Source of the DNA: Glebionis coronaria
Taxonomy: Eukaryota > Streptophyta > Magnoliopsida > Asterales > Asteraceae
DNA length: 64,000 nucleotides
Assembly: GCA_025667525.1 (NCBI GenBank)
Contig: CM046874.1
Coordinates: 281,714,880 to 281,778,879, forward strand
Reading direction: 5' to 3'
A program made the position numbers and the translations under genes. Below, one piece after another: positions 10,257 through 22,800 of this stretch. The notes under the pieces were generated by a model. It did no database searches and was not told the origin of the DNA. It saw only the letters and a program-made list of their open reading frames with translations. Within the stretch, counting starts at the first letter, position 1; the number at the start of each line of letters is the position of its first letter.

Positions 10257-11981
10257 ATGAATTCACATTCTTTTATGCCAACTATGACTTCACTCACCGA
10301 TATATCGATCATTTCGGGTACCGATACTCGCCCGCCTTTGCTCATCAAAGATCTGTTTGAAGCATGGCAAGGCCGTATGAGAACATATATCATGGGCAAA
10401 CAAAATGGTCGACTTATGCTTCAATCAATTGATAAAGGACCATTAGATTGGGGAGAGGTTACCGTCAACAATGTGACAAGACCAAGGGAGTATCATGAGT
10501 TAACCGATGCCAATAAAATCATTGCAGATGCTGATGAAAGGGCTGTTCAGACAATTCTTCAAGCCCTTCCGCCCGATATCTTTCGAATGGTGAGTGAACA
10601 TACAGTAGCAAAGAATCTTTGGGATCGACTTGCGGTGTTGCTACAAGGGACATCTCTCACAAAGCAAGAACGAGAGTGTCAACTGTATGATTTGTTTGAT
10701 AGATTCACATACCTTTCAGGGGAGACACTTCATGATTTTTATTGGCGTTTTACCACTTTGATGAATGACATGAATGTCTATAATCTAAGGATTGAACAGT
10801 TTCAGTTAAACACCAAGTTTTTGAACACACTACCCCCTGAATGGAGTCAATATGTGACTGATGTCAAAATGATTCGTGATCTACACAAGTCCAATTTAGA
10901 TCAACTCTATGCTTTCTTACAACAACATGAGAAGCATGTGATCCAAAACCGAATTTCTCAAGGACATTATCATGAACCAATGGCATTATTGGCAAACCAT
11001 CCTACACAGTCATACCACAACTCTCAGCTTGCTTTAGGACACAAATCTTCATATCAACCTGTGTATCAGACACCAAGCTTTCCACAGTACTCGATTCTGC
11101 CACCGCCCCCAACATCTTATCACCAACCAGCAACATCATCATCACAAGGAGATTCACACCCATCACCTTATGCTTCACACCAGTATTCACCGTATCAACC
11201 TCCCACCAACCTTGCTAGTACCTATCCACAACTCTAGTCTCCTCAACCTCATTACTCACATCAAGTAAGTGCTCCAACCAATCAGTTTGTTGCTCAACCA
11301 GCATCAGCATTGTACTGTAAAGATGACATCCTTGTTCTTGAATTTAGACAAGGAGATAGCCCTACTGAAATCCTTGCTCTGATGTCTGCATATTTAAGTC
11401 AAACTTTGAACAAACGAGGTTACCGAGGTTCAGCAACAACTAATAATCAGTTAAGGAACTCGTCTAATTCTCGACAACAGGCAACAATTCAGGACGGAAG
11501 GGTCATGGTGCAACCACTTCAAGGGAGATCAAATTCGTCCACTGCTGGTGCACGTTCATCCAATACTACTGCTACAAGGGCTAACAGCACTGGTAAAATG
11601 AAGGTGGTTATTTGCTACAACTGCAAAGGGGAAGGGCACATGGCCCGAGAATGCAAGCAGCCTAAGAGGAGAAGGGACGACACATGGTTTAAGGAGAAGA
11701 TTTACCTGGTGAATGCTCAAGCCCAAGGTCGTGAGCTTGATGAAGAAGAATTGGCATTTCTTGCAGATCCAGGAGTAGCGGAAACTGATGGTCTCACAAC
11801 AGTCATCACCAACAATGTTGCATATCAATGTGATGATTTGGATGCATATGACTCGGATTGTGATGATCTTAACACCGCCAAAGCAGCTCTTATGGCAAAC
11901 CTTTCACTCTATGGAGCTGATACCATTTCTGAGGTACCAAATACTGCTACAGATACTAGTATTGTACCTTATCAAGTTTAG
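10257..11981 (+). pseudogene. Giant Copia gag
   Basis: The first ATG in frame is at 10257; an open frame extends slightly upstream without an ATG. The N-terminal part carries a Copia-type gag domain (LFEAWQGRMRTYIMGK, ADERAVQTILQALPPDI, LWDRLAVLLQGTSLTK). A Gln/Pro/Tyr-rich stretch follows, then a CCHC knuckle [14 protein letters not shown] from about residue 453. Two in-frame TAG codons, at 11235-11237 and 11979-11981, interrupt it; the frame resumes identically after each. Gag packages RNA into particles. The TAG codons can be explained by C-to-T change of CAG. The frame continues into the next segment. Confidence 0.88.
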
Positions 11982-14783
11982 CAAATGTCTGAGTATTCGG
12001 AACAGCCTCTGGTGGTTAGTAACTCAATCGACGAGACAAACAATGATAGCAATAACATTGCAAGTCCTCAGACTTTGAGTGAACCACAACCGGGAGCTCT
12101 TACGACTATCAATTTGTCTGCTCAACCTGATTTGGTTATGGTCCCTGCATCTTTGCTTAGCCAAATGAATAATGCGGTCCTTGAAACCCTTAATGCTAAT
12201 CAGACTTTATCTGCCGAGCTTGCTTTGCATAAGGACAAGGTTAAAACCTTGGAAATGAATCCTGTGTCCACTACCTTAACCAATCCTGAATTTGATAGGT
12301 TTAGGAAAGTTCAAATGGACAATCTGCTAGAAATTGAAAGTTTAAGAGCAAATCTTTCGAATGAGCTTAAAGAAAAAGAGTCAGTCGTTACTAATTTTCA
12401 ACAACTTCAAACGGATTTTGAAATTCTTGAGTCCAAACAGCTTGAAATGGAAATTAAGACGTCTGAAAGAATAAAAGAAACGGAACTTAAGCTTTTAAAA
12501 CAATATGCTGCTTCACATCTAGTACACTTGTTTCATGCATCATTTAAAGAGTTCAACCTATCGCGTCTCATAGACTTACCACCTAACCCGGGTTATGCAA
12601 AGCAAGCACTTAACCACAACCCACGACTTTATGATGCAACAAAGTTAGGATTGGTATTAGATCCGATAGTGTTCTCAAGTGATTCTATGACACTATATGA
12701 TGAAAAGCAGTTAAAATTACTTTCTACATATCTTGAATATGATTATGCTTCAATGAATGCAAAAAATGCCACAATAGATCTTAGAATTCGTTTTAATATG
12801 AAAAAGAGAACTCTCCAAACATCCACTTTCATGCCGACTAGAGAATGCCTTAGTATAATTCCTACACTTGTCAACTCGGACAAACCAAAGGAAATTCCTA
12901 AGAATCTTCCCCCGGTTAGTACGATAAAGCTCAGCTTGGAAGAGATTGGGCAATACCTTACCGATTTTGACAAGGTCATCTTGGAATGTACGACTTCAAC
13001 GGCTCAAACCGCTGGAGAATGGGCGTTCGAACACATGAAAACGGTGTTTGAAGAAGCGATCGTTCCGTTTGTGGACCATATTAAACAAGGAGTCTATGAT
13101 CTAGCGTGTAATTTAAGTTTTGAAATTGGTGAAGTTCAAAAAGTTTTCAATAAAATGGATGATGCTTATGAACAACACTTAATTGAAAAGGAAAAGATTT
13201 TATCAGAATATGACCGCTTTTTAGAACATATGGTGTCTCTCGAAGTGATGCAAGTTGTTACTGTTAAATATACTCATGAAATTTCATCTACTGTGAATAT
13301 TTGTGATGATGTGCATGAATCTGTGAATACTGTTGAACATGTGAATACTGTAGAAAATCATTCTTGTCATGAATTCAACGCTGAATTTTTAAAGCTTCAA
13401 GATTCGTATAATACACTCTCAAAAAGTTTTAACGAGCTTCAACAACATTCTATATCTCTTGAAATTAAGAATCAATCTAAAAATGAAACTCTTTCAAAAC
13501 TAAATGATGGTGGAAACTCCGTTGAGACAAGTGACAAGATGATTCAGATGGTTCAGAATTTAGAAGAAGAGATGATGAGACTTAAGAGAGAATTACTAGA
13601 AACAAAAACGGAACTAGAGGCCACAGAGACTAAGAATCATGTCCTAGAAAATAGAATTAATTCTATACTAGGAGAGCGTGAACAAGTAAGGCAGGGAGAC
13701 TCACAAATTTCTGGTTCAATAGAAGAACACCTCGCGTTTAATGCGACAGAGCAAAAGTCTTTAATTGACAAACTGAACAAGAAATGTGAGGAAACCTCTG
13801 ACCTAAAAATTCAGCTCATAGACAAAAACATGGTTTTGGCCGAGTTAAAGGAGACACTTCTTCTCACCCGACAAGAAGTTGTTAATAACTTAGCTACCAA
13901 CTCTGCACCGTCCTCTAGTGCTCCAACAACCAATTCAGTAGTGCTTTATAAGAACCCGCTCCATAAGAAAAACCCGGTTACCTACGATGATTATATGAGG
14001 AATGCAACTAAGCATGTAGATCTTGTTAGGGATATTTTAGATGATTTTTATGCGTTAGATCCCTCAAGCAGTTACTACTATTCAGCTCATGAATATATTA
14101 AGCGTGTTCAATATTGCTTAGCATATTTGCAATACATAGGAAAACCGGGTTCTGCACTACTCACTAATTGACCCATTGTTGTAACTCCATTCAATAAGAC
14201 CCCAGGAGCAAAACCGTCATTGGCACCATCAAGTAAGGCACCTTTAAAATCTGTAACTAATGTTCCCTTGGCTTCTACAGGAGTAACTGTGTTCACTAAG
14301 GCTAAAGGATCTCAAGAAAAGAAAGATAGGATCAAGCCTTCCACTAATAGGACTGAGAACAAGAAAGTAGAAGTGCACCCTAGGAACGTTATTTCAGTTT
14401 TAAATAAAAATAATCATGTAGCTAAGACAAAAGGTCCTCTTTATAAGTGGAAACCTAAGCAAAATGTGAATTCTAATGCGAAATGTTGGAATTGTAATGA
14501 ATGCATGTTTTCTCAGCGTTATGATTTATGCCTTGTTGATCACGTGAATGAAATGTATGCTATTAAGCACAATCTTGAATGGACTCCAACAGGGAAGAAA
14601 TTTACCCAAGTTGGGTGGCAATGGAAACCCACTGGTAGGACCTTTACTGCAAATGGAACTAAGTGCCCTTTAACTAGGTCTAAGCGTCCTTTAAATAGGA
14701 ACACTAGCACTAAGAAATGGAAAAAGCGCCCTTTAACTAGGTCTGCCCCTACTACTGTGCCTACCAGTGGTAATGTCCCCAGT
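11982..14783 (+). pseudogene. Giant Copia polyprotein, long coiled-coil segment between gag and protease
   Basis: The same frame as gag stays open from 11982 to a TGA at 14169-14171, then on to the Gypsy insertion at 14784. It is rich in Glu, Lys, Leu and Asn with heptad-like stretches (LEEEMMRLKREL, ETKTELEATETKNHVLENR) and a conserved-looking GEWAFEHMKTVFEEAIVPF block. A two-cysteine motif CWNCNEC, a KWKPKQN stretch and repeated KRPLTRS / WKPTGR words lie near its end. From memory, similar segments occur in Asteraceae Copia polyproteins. Its role is unknown; the heptads suggest self-association. The insertion at 14784 falls after codon AGT, and coding resumes at 37383. Confidence 0.82.
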
Positions 14784-15778
14784 TGTGACATTCGTCAAAT
14801 TCTCATCTTAATTTATTCATGTAGTACGAGTATTTTAACTGTTTACCGACTGGTTGTCGACATGAACGTGTTAATCATTTTGCTTTGCGGACAAAGCCCT
14901 TTTTAGGGAAAGCATATGTAACATCTCGAGTATTCGCGAGTATTAAGTTGAATGCAATACACAAGTTTGTGAACGTTTTATGTTTTTCCGTACGTTTATT
15001 TGTTATGGTTATTAAGTTTTCGTGACGTCTCGCACAATTGTTTTGTTTTGGGATCGTATGTTAAACGGTTTTGGTGTCGGGATTATCCAGTCGCGTCTAA
15101 ACTTAACCATTGTGAACCGAGTCGAGTGTATAAGCTATCACAGCATGTGTACATATACTGAATATAAAACTTCATTTATATTGCCAAGCTTGCCTTACAA
15201 GGGTCTCAAATTTCTGTCACATGTCTACACTATATATAAACTTCATAGTTTATTTGCCTCACTAAAGGACAGCACACATGCCTAGTTTACCCCTTTTGGG
15301 TATATCACAAGTTAACATTTCCAGATTTACACTAACCCTAGACTAACAATACAAGTTTATATACAAACCCAAAGTATTACCCAATGTCCAAATACAAGTT
15401 ATCTCAGTCCAAAATACAAACACAAAAATCTGCACAAATCTTTCCAAATACAACTTCTGGGTAGAGTGAAGACTTGGTCCAGCCGACCCACACGCCGCGT
15501 CAAACCTGCAAAACCGAGAGTCTTCCATCGCGTCAAACCTGCACAACCGAAAGTCTTCCATCCTGTCCGAACCTGCAAAACCGAACATAGCATCCCCATT
15601 GTGAGTCTTTCGTCTTTTCGTCTTTCCTTTTGAAGTCTAGATGTGCTTGTTTTGTACGAACCTACGAATAAACGAAACAATGGTTAGTCATTGTAATGGA
15701 CTTATACTTTTAACTAAAAACTGAAAAATTGTTAAACTTTTTAAATGCAAACATGTTTATGATATTGCTTTTCTGTCA

Positions 15779-15965
15779 ACCAAACCGAGACCCAATTTAG
15801 ACCAAACCAAGACCCGATTGAGACCAAACCGAGACCCGACTTAGAACCAAACCGAGACCATGTCCAACCAAATCAAGACCTCAATCAAGAACCAAACCGA
15901 GACCCATGTCCAACCAAACCGAGACCCAATCAAGAACCAAACCGAGAATCAAATCAAACCAACCA
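15779..15965 (+). repeat. CAAACCGAGACCC minisatellite within the dimer LTRs
   Basis: The word CAAACCGAGACCC or close variants recurs about every 17-25 bp. The same block is present at the same offset in LTR 2 (25461-25647) and LTR 3 (35134-35320). Confidence 0.85.
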
Positions 15966-17244
15966 AGTTCTACTTTCTGCCAAAATTATCAACAACCATT
16001 ACCAACCAATCCAAATGTCTTAACCAAGTTTTATTTACAGAAACATCCTAAAAACCATTAATCATGCCGCGGGTATAAAACCCCCAATTCAAATCGAAAC
16101 CCTAATTATTTAAACACCTTTTTAAACGTTAAATTAGTACTTTTCATCTTTCAAAACATCATATAAACATGAATAACAGTCGAATATGAAAAACCCCCAA
16201 TTTTATGAAAACCCTAGATCGAACTTTTATTAATTAAAACGTTAATTAAACCTAATATAAACCCAAACCCCATATTTAATTTAATTAAAAACGTGAGATG
16301 CAAAAACCCCCAAATTAACCGAAACCCTAATCTTTATAAATCGATTTTATATTGAAATTAGTTTGATTTTATAATAGAAAACATCAATTAGTTATGTTTA
16401 AACCCGATTTTGATGAAAACCCCCAAATATTTCAAAACCCTAAATTTATTTATTTTTGATCCGAGAATCATATGAATCACAACAAGTTTATACGAATCAA
16501 TTGAACCCACTGATATACATTAAATCAAAAATCAATTAAAGCTTTTAAAAGAAATAAAGGAAAAACAAACTTATCTTGATTCTGGCTAATGATTCACGAA
16601 ACCGCAAGGAAGAACACATCAGAAAAACCAATCGGTTTGATGTGGGGATTAAACCCCACATCTCACACGATCTAGAACACCTCAGACCACCACACATGAT
16701 TGTTATATCCCAAATGATTTGATATTAGTAATGAAAAGGATGGAACCGATCTAGATTTAAGAGAGAGAGAGTTTTGGGACGGTGGAGATAATATCGAGGG
16801 AAGAGAGAGAGAGTTTCACTCTCTGTTATGGGAGTGTGTGTGATTAACACGCATATTTACTCCTCCATTCTTGTTTATTCCGCCAAGTGGGCCGGGCCGG
16901 GTCTAATGACCTTGGGCCGGTTGGTGTGTAATGATTTTGGACCCCTTTTGGGCCTTGTGTGTTTAAATTAGTTTGGTTAAAGCCTAAAACGAATTTTGTT
17001 AATTTAAGTTATAATTTAACCCGTGAAACCCGACCATTTAATAAACCGATTTTATTTATCGTACTTTTCCCGTAAATCGTACTTTTCATAAACGTATGGT
17101 TTCGTCAAGCACAACTAGGATGTCGAGTCATTTAATAATACAATTATTCGTATCGTAACTCGATTCTCAAATTAATTAGGTCGCGGCTAGCGTAACCGTA
17201 TTCTCGAGCTATTTTATCTTTGTTCTCTTTGCTGAATTAACGAG

Positions 17245-17748
17245 GTGAGTTTATAGCCCCATACCTTACTATTTTCACTGCTTTTTGGGGTGAGACATTG
17301 CTTGATTTTAACGTGTGAACACAAGTGCATTTACTGATTTATATATTAGTCTAAGTCCCACTAAAAACCCAGTTGCTTTGGCCCGTGAATCGTGAACCGT
17401 TAATTACTTTGTGTAAGCGCGAATGTAATGGATAGATCTATCGGGATTGACGTCCCTGTCTGTCTTGTCCAACAAGGGGACAAGCGGGCACAGTTTCATT
17501 TGAATCTGATATAGGATGTCGTGGGTTTAGGCATCTAGTTTGGGCTACATTTATATGATTATACTGCCGGTGTTGTTAACGCTTCGGTGTCACGAGCTTA
17601 GACTGTAATAAATACTTTTGGGATGACTTTGTATCTGTTATATTGTCATCACATTTGGGAAAATCTTGTGGTTCATTAAACATTTCCACTTAACTAAACC
17701 TATGAACTCACCAACTTTATGTTGACACTTTAGCAATGTTTTTCTCAG
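17245..17748 (+). promoter_or_regulatory. Candidate leader intron in the Tekay-like LTR
   Basis: A strong 5' splice-site match, CGAG|GTGAGTTTATAG, at 17244/17245 pairs with TTTTTCTCAG|GTATTAAG at 17748/17749. Both sites recur in LTR 2 (26927-27430) and LTR 3 (36600-37103), and in the diverged minus-strand LTR (about 8867 down to 8343), where the interval is 525 bp. A later acceptor-like TATGATTACAG lies just before the extra-ORF ATG (18340), so alternative joining is possible. Splicing is inferred only from the motifs and their conservation. Confidence 0.5.
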
Positions 17749-18025
17749 GTATTAAGAAGGAAGATGCTAAATGAGGTCTCATGCATTGCCGTCATTTCTT
17801 TGAAACAACGATCATTTGTACCATTTGAGAAAACTATGTTTTGTAACCATATTCAGTTTATGCTTCCGCACTTTGTTAAAACAATTTATTTTATTAATTA
17901 CAAGTGATCTATTTTCCGAACGTCTCATTTAGAGGTCGTTCTTTGTGACTATGTGCGTATGATAATCATGACGTCACCACTCCCTTGTCGCCATTATACT
18001 CTGATATTTTGGGAGTGTGACAGAT

Positions 18026-18040
18026 TGTTATCAGAGCACT
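18026..18040 (+). other. Primer binding site, dimer unit 1 (mutated)
   Basis: Reads TGTTATCAGAGCAC where unit 2 has TGGTATCAGAGCA (27708-27720). The change falls in the tRNA-matching core. The 300-bp leader after it holds three GGGATACATGTG-type words (about 18157-18250) and no ORF before the extra ORF. Confidence 0.8.
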
Positions 18041-18342
18041 AGTTATAGAGAACTAGGTTGCATTTAGTAATTCTAGACTATAACTGCTCTATGTTTAATC
18101 GATTATCATACAGATTGTAAGTATTAAGTATATGTAGATACATAAGTAATAAATGGGATACATGTGAATTAACAATTACGAGGTATATTTACATGGGTTA
18201 CATGTGCAACAACAAAATCTGAATTATGTTATATGGGATACATGTGGATTCAACAATGATTGCTATGTTATGTTAATGTCCCTTTTTACGGACTAATTTT
18301 ATAAGATATTTACACACATTTATTTTGTTTATGATTACAGCG

Positions 18343-19545
18343 ATGTCTTCATCCGATGATTCCACGTCTACAGGAGCGTACTACAACCGTAGTTCACAGT
18401 CGACCATCAGTTCATCAGTAGGGCTACCTAGAGGATCGCCGTCAGGATATCCGTGGTACCGGATGGTTTCAGATGACGATATAGAGAGAGAGGCTGAGGA
18501 GGTTCGTCATTCACCGATCCGTATTCCTGATGCATCAGCTGACGATGTGCTTAGCCTAGAAGGCGGGGGAGAGGATGACTTAGACACTGACGTGGTGCAG
18601 TCACCAGGTCAGACATCAGTGACTGGAGATGAGACGGTAGAGGAGACAGAGGATGATGAGATGGAGTTTACAGATGGGGAAGGAGAGCCTATGGAGGTCA
18701 CAGACACTGAGGACCCTCCTACTGCATATGCCGCTACTCCTGAGGTTTCCCTAGCACACATCTCCTCATCTTCATCTGAAGACGAAGGAGAAAGGACTGC
18801 TATTCCTGCTCCAGCACCTGGTACTCTACCTTTCTACTATGTGAGACGACGTCTTCGGGGGAGAGCTGCTCGACCACCACTTTCACCTTACCGACCCCTC
18901 ATACCTTTCACTGCCACTGACAGGCATACAGCCCGCACACCTGCCAGTTCTGTCCCAGAGGCACCATTACTACTACCACCACCAGAGACTGTACCTGCAG
19001 TATACCAGGAGATGCTTACTGACGCTGGTATCTCTACAGGACCGAGAGCTACGACTCCTCTTCCTAGGAGAGCTACGTCGATGGTGGTGATGCTTGGGGC
19101 GGCAGATGGATGTGTGACGACACGGTTGAACAGGTTGGAGGATGCTGTAGAGGCTTTAGGTGAAGAGTATAATGAAGTGCAGGATAAGTTGGAGGCACTG
19201 GCGAAGAAGAGTCCAGTTAGGGATGAGACAGTGTTGACAGTATGTGTGACCCGTCTACGAGGACAGCTTCTTACTGTTCTTGATCAGATGGAATCCATGC
19301 CGAACACTCGTCTTGAGGAGATTGAGAGCCTGATGACCCGTTGGGGAGTAGAGCCATTGGTGGAGACAGGCGGACTAGAGGCACCAGTGGATGACCCTGT
19401 TGCAGATTTGGATAAGAGGTTTAGAGCCGCTTGTCATGACACCGATGTTAGATTGAGAGATTCCCAGGCTCGTGAGCTAGTGGTTGAGAGGAGGTTAGCA
19501 GAGTTGGAGAAGGAGCTTCATCAGCACCGTGAGGGCACTAGTTAG
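18343..19545 (+). CDS. Extra ORF 1 upstream of gag, dimer unit 1
   Basis: A 400-residue ORF between the PBS and gag on the sense strand. I chose the ATG at 18343 (MSSSDDS): the frame is open slightly upstream (another ATG at 18331), but an acceptor-like TTACAG ends 2 bases before it. The N-terminal third is Ser-, Asp- and Glu-rich and strongly acidic (ETVEETEDDEMEFTDGEGE). The middle is Pro- and Arg-rich (VRRRLRGRAARPPLSP). The C-terminal part has two likely coiled coils (NRLEDAVEALGEEYNEVQ and VVERRLAELEKELH). No known enzyme motif is visible. Comparable acidic leaders before gag are, from memory, frequent in Asteraceae Gypsy polyproteins. Function unknown. Near-complete identity with unit 2 shows the reading frame is kept. 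Confidence 0.72.
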   Translation: MSSSDDSTSTGAYYNRSSQSTISSSVGLPRGSPSGYPWYRMVSDDDIEREAEEVRHSPIRIPDASADDVLSLEGGGEDDLDTDVVQSPGQTSVTGDETVEETEDDEMEFTDGEGEPMEVTDTEDPPTAYAATPEVSLAHISSSSSEDEGERTAIPAPAPGTLPFYYVRRRLRGRAARPPLSPYRPLIPFTATDRHTARTPASSVPEAPLLLPPPETVPAVYQEMLTDAGISTGPRATTPLPRRATSMVVMLGAADGCVTTRLNRLEDAVEALGEEYNEVQDKLEALAKKSPVRDETVLTVCVTRLRGQLLTVLDQMESMPNTRLEEIESLMTRWGVEPLVETGGLEAPVDDPVADLDKRFRAACHDTDVRLRDSQARELVVERRLAELEKELHQHREGTS

Positions 19546-19809
19546 ATTTATCTTGTACCATCGACCTATCCCTGTATGACCACTAAGCTTTGAAGTTTGT
19601 CTTAGCTAGTTGGTATTTTATTTTCTCTTATTATGTTATGACAAACTATGATGTATTACCAAACGATTCCATGAATGATATTATGAGTTGCGAAAATTGT
19701 GAGATCATTATATATTGTGTATTATATCTTGGAGCATTTCATAATTGTGTTGTGTGTGCCATGCATATTATGTCTGGCAAAACTCATTATCCTATTACCT
19801 TGTTAGATT

Positions 19810-22800
19810 ATGGCGCCAGTTAGAAGATCCGAAACGCAGAATCCGCCAGCCGCTACCGGTGGAATTGACACCGCCCTGTTAAGCCAAATGATAGCCGAAC
19901 GAGTGGCCGAGGCACTCGCGACCGCTGAAGCAAACCGTACAGCTAGCACACAGGAGGAGACCAACCAAGGAGCTACTAATGCTATTGCACGAACTTGTAC
20001 CTACAAGGAATTTCGTGCAGTTACGCAAGTAAGTTTCCGCGGTACTGAAGGAGCAGTAGGATTAACCAGATGGTTTGAGAAGCTAGAATCCCAATTTGGG
20101 ATTAGCAATGTCGCTGAAGCCGACAAGGTGAAGTTTGCGTCAAGCACGTTAGTGGATGGTGCTTTGACTTGGTGGAACGTCTATGCTCGTGCAGTGACCA
20201 TTGACGTTGCCCAAGCGACGCCCTGGAGTGAATTTAAAGCTATGTTTGTGAGGAAATACTGTCCCCGAAATGAAGTCAAGCAGATGGAAGTTGAGCTGTG
20301 GAACCTGAAGGTCAAGGGTACTGCTCTTACTGCTTACAATCAGCGCTTTCAAGAGCTGATTTTGTTATGTCCTGAAATGGTGCCCAACGATGACCGATTG
20401 TTGGAGCGATACATTGAAGGACTACCTTTGAGCATCAAAGGGAATGTGACTTCATCCAAGCCGACTGATTTGCACGAGGCAATCGACATGGCTCAGAGTC
20501 TGATGTACCAAGTGGTACAGGAGTTGGGAGAAAATACTGGGGATAAAAGAAAGTGGTCTGGCAACCACTACAACAACAATACCAACAACAACAACAACCC
20601 AAGCAACTACAACCAGAACAAGCGACAAGAAGTAGCAAGAGTGTTCACTGCTGGACAAGGAAATACTGGGAATTACGCTGGGAGACTACCTTTCTGCGGA
20701 AAATGTGGCCGACACCACGAAGGAGCATGTCCCCCTACGTGCTATAATTGTGGGAAGGCGGGACATAAGGCAAAGGAATGCCGAGCACCACCTCGTTCTA
20801 CTAATCAAAGAGGACCTGGAACGCAAGGTGGCCAAGGAGCAAATGTCACTTGCTTTGGATGTGGAGAGAAAGGTCACTACAAGAACAAATGTCCAAGCAG
20901 TGGGAACCAAGGTCGTAGTAACCAGATTCGAGGGAATCAAAATCAGAACCAAGGGAACCAGAAGCAGAATCAAGGGAACCGAGGAGGGAACAACCGAGCC
21001 ACAACTAGTACTCCTGGAGGATTCACGGCACCTAGCAAAGTGTATCATCTCTGTGCTGAAGCTGCTGTGCAAGACAACAATGTTGTGACTGGTACGTTTC
21101 TAGTCAATAACAACTATGCTTCAGTACTATTTGATTCTGGTGCGGATAGGAGTTTTGTGTCGTCTATATTTAGTGAACGCCTAAATGTTACCCCTACTGC
21201 GTTAGACGTTAAGTATAATGTAGAATTAGCCGATGGGAAGTCAGTAACCACCGACGTTATTCTAAAAGGATGTAGTGTAAGGCTACAAGGTCGTTCGTTT
21301 AGTATCGACCTACTCCCTATAGAATTGGGAAGTTTTGACGTCATCATTGGAATGGATTGGATGTCGAAGCATCACGCGGAGATTGTATGTCATGAGAAGT
21401 GTGTCCGTGTTCCTTATGGAAACGACGTACTCATCATACAAGGCGAAAGAAGTGGTGTGAAGAATGGATCAAGATTGGAAGTCATCTCATGTATCAGGAC
21501 TCAAAGATACATTGAGAAGGGATGTCCGGTATTCTTGGTTCAAGTAACACAAAAGGAAGGAGAAGAAGATCGCGAGAAGAAAGTGGAAGATGTATCGATC
21601 GTTAGAGACTTTCCGGACGTATTCCCAGAGGATTTACCCGGACTACCACCAGCACGGCAAGTGGAGTTTCACATCGAGCTTACACCAGGAGCCGCGCCTG
21701 TTGCTAGAGCCCCATACCGTCTAGCACCGGCCGAGATGACAGAGTTAGCTGAACAGATAAAGGAACTTTCTGACAAAGGTTTCATTAGACCAAGTTCCTC
21801 ACCTTGGGGAGCGCCGGTCTTATTTGTCAAAAAGAAAGATGGATCCTTTAGAATGTGTATCGATTACCGAGAATTGAATAAGCTGACGATAAAGAACCGC
21901 TACCCATTGCCGAGGATTGACGATCTTTTCGACCAATTGCAAGGATCTAGCATATACTCGAAGATCGATTTAAGGTCAGGATATCATCAACTAAGGGTTA
22001 GAGAGGAAGACGTTCATAAAACGGCTTTTAGAACCCGGTACGGACACTACGAGTTCCAAGTTATGCCTTTCGGTTTGACAAACGCACCTGCGGTATTCAT
22101 GGATCTCATGAACCGAGTTTGCAAACCATACTTGGACAAGTTTGTGATTGTATTTATCGATGACATTCTTATCTATTCTCGTAATGAAGAAGAGCACAAG
22201 GAACATTTGAAGGCCATATTAGAGCTGCTAAGGAAGGAGAAGTTATATGCAAAGTTTTCCAAATGTGAGTTTTGGATAAACACAGTGCAATTCCTTGGGC
22301 ATGTGATCGACAGCAGTGGTATTCACGTTGATCCTGCTAAGATCGAGGCTGTAAAGGATTGGGCGACTCCAACAACACCCACGGAGATCCGTCAATTTTT
22401 AGGTCTTGCTGGTTACTATAGGAGATTCATTGAAGGTTTCTCCAAGATAGCTAAACCAATGACGGAATTGACTCAAAAGGATAAGAAGTTTGAGTGGAAG
22501 GAGGAGCAAGATTTGGCATTCCAGACGTTGAAGCAGATGTTGTGTGAAGCACCTATACTAGCCCTACCTGAGGGTAATGAAGACTTTGTGGTGTATTGTG
22601 ATGCATCCATAAAAGGGTTAGGTGCAGTACTGATGCAAAGGACTAAGGTCATAGCTTACGCATCAAGACAACTAAAAGTGCACGAGAAGAACTACACAAC
22701 TCATGACCTAGAGTTGGGAGCAGTGGTGTTTGCCTTGAAGATTTGGAGACACTACCTTTATGGTACTAAGTGTGTTGTATTCACTGACCATAAGAGTCTA

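Larger units (their letters stand above)
14784..18022 (+). repeat. Dimer LTR 1 (left)
   Basis: 3239 bp. TATA box TATATATAAA at 15231-15240, so most of the LTR is transcribed leader. It contains a CAAACCGAGACCC minisatellite (15779-15965), several AACCCCCAA / AAACCCTAA pairs (about 16078-16440) and a splice-site pair (17245-17748). It differs from LTRs 2 and 3 at about a dozen sites where those two agree, making it the most divergent of the three. Confidence 0.95.

Noticed and set aside
11979..11993. Programmed stop readthrough (TAG CAA) joining gag to the next segment
   Set aside because: The bases after TAG do not fit the CARYYA readthrough context, and other stops of the same kind occur where no readthrough is expected.
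15022..15285. 87-codon ORF repeated in all three dimer LTRs (also 24704-24967 and 34377-34640), plus minus-strand 81- and 93-codon ORFs
   Set aside because: They overlap the TATA box and leader of the LTR, have no recognisable domain, and recur only because the LTR recurs.
16078..16440. Interstitial telomere from AAACCCTAA words
   Set aside because: The words are isolated and spaced, not in tandem.
18001..18040. tRNA gene near the PBS sequences
   Set aside because: Only the short PBS complement is present; no cloverleaf-forming sequence surrounds it.
19590..19823. 77-codon ORF between the extra ORF and gag in each dimer unit
   Set aside because: It overlaps the gag start and has a chance-like, hydrophobic composition.
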